Positions 13,911 to 13,913 of a DNA stretch of 13,913 nt are shown here, in pieces. The notes under the pieces are model-generated. The model saw nothing but the letters and a program-made list of their open reading frames with translations, had not been told where the DNA came from and searched no databases. Each line of letters begins with the position of its first letter. The stretch's first letter is position 1. The stretch is from JANNRR01 sp031401675 (GTDB lineage Bacteria > Pseudomonadota > Alphaproteobacteria > Rhodobacterales > Rhodobacteraceae): assembly GCA_031401675.1 (NCBI GenBank), contig JANNRR010000034.1, positions 1 through 13,913 of the forward strand, read 5' to 3'. The translations under genes were made by a program, and so were the position numbers.

Positions 13911-13913
13911 TAG

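Noticed and set aside
12759..13913. Plus-strand open frame through the whole right-hand IS
   Set aside because: It is antisense to a complete DDE transposase and is explained by GC-biased codon use.

Overview
The window is GC-rich, with G/C-ending codons and clear Shine-Dalgarno sequences. Its protein families (NitT/TauT-type ABC importer, Gfo/Idh/MocA dehydrogenase, RpiR regulator, IS630 transposases) suggest an alphaproteobacterium, probably Rhodobacterales (Paracoccus/Rhodobacter-like). That placement is inferred from style and gene content. No rRNA, tRNA or CRISPR array was seen.

Layout: (1) 1-465, minus strand: N-terminal half of an IS630-type transposase running off the left edge. (2) 621-1370, minus: a short-chain dehydrogenase. 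(3) 1434-1796, plus: a RidA-family gene with two in-frame TGA codons, probably a recent pseudogene. (4) 1781-4479, minus: a two-gene unit of an RpiR-type regulator followed, 2 nt later, by an NTF2-like/flavin monooxygenase fusion. (5) 4480-4711: a divergent regulatory region with a candidate promoter on each strand. (6) 4712-12462, plus: a seven-gene co-directional run of ABC ATPase, permease, Tat-exported substrate-binding protein, Gfo/Idh/MocA oxidoreductase, amidase-signature hydrolase, Atu3266/EF0837-like metal-dependent amidohydrolase, and a TIM-barrel-like protein of unknown function. (7) 12741-13910: a complete IS630-family element with imperfect terminal inverted repeats and a TA duplication in a CTAG target. 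The window ends on the G of that target.

How it fits together: the run from 4712 to 12462 looks like one uptake-and-degradation operon. The importer would bring in a small organic molecule. The amidase and amidohydrolase would cleave C-N or ester bonds, and the Gfo/Idh/MocA enzyme would oxidise or reduce a polyol- or sugar-like product. The divergent RpiR regulator, whose SIS domain usually binds a phosphosugar or related ligand, would control expression. The monooxygenase, the SDR and the (now broken) RidA look like accessory catabolic steps. The substrate cannot be named from sequence. I do not recognise this gene set as a described pathway, so it is the best candidate here for an undescribed system. 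The module lies between two different IS630-type elements, which suggests an accessory, mobile or actively rearranging region.
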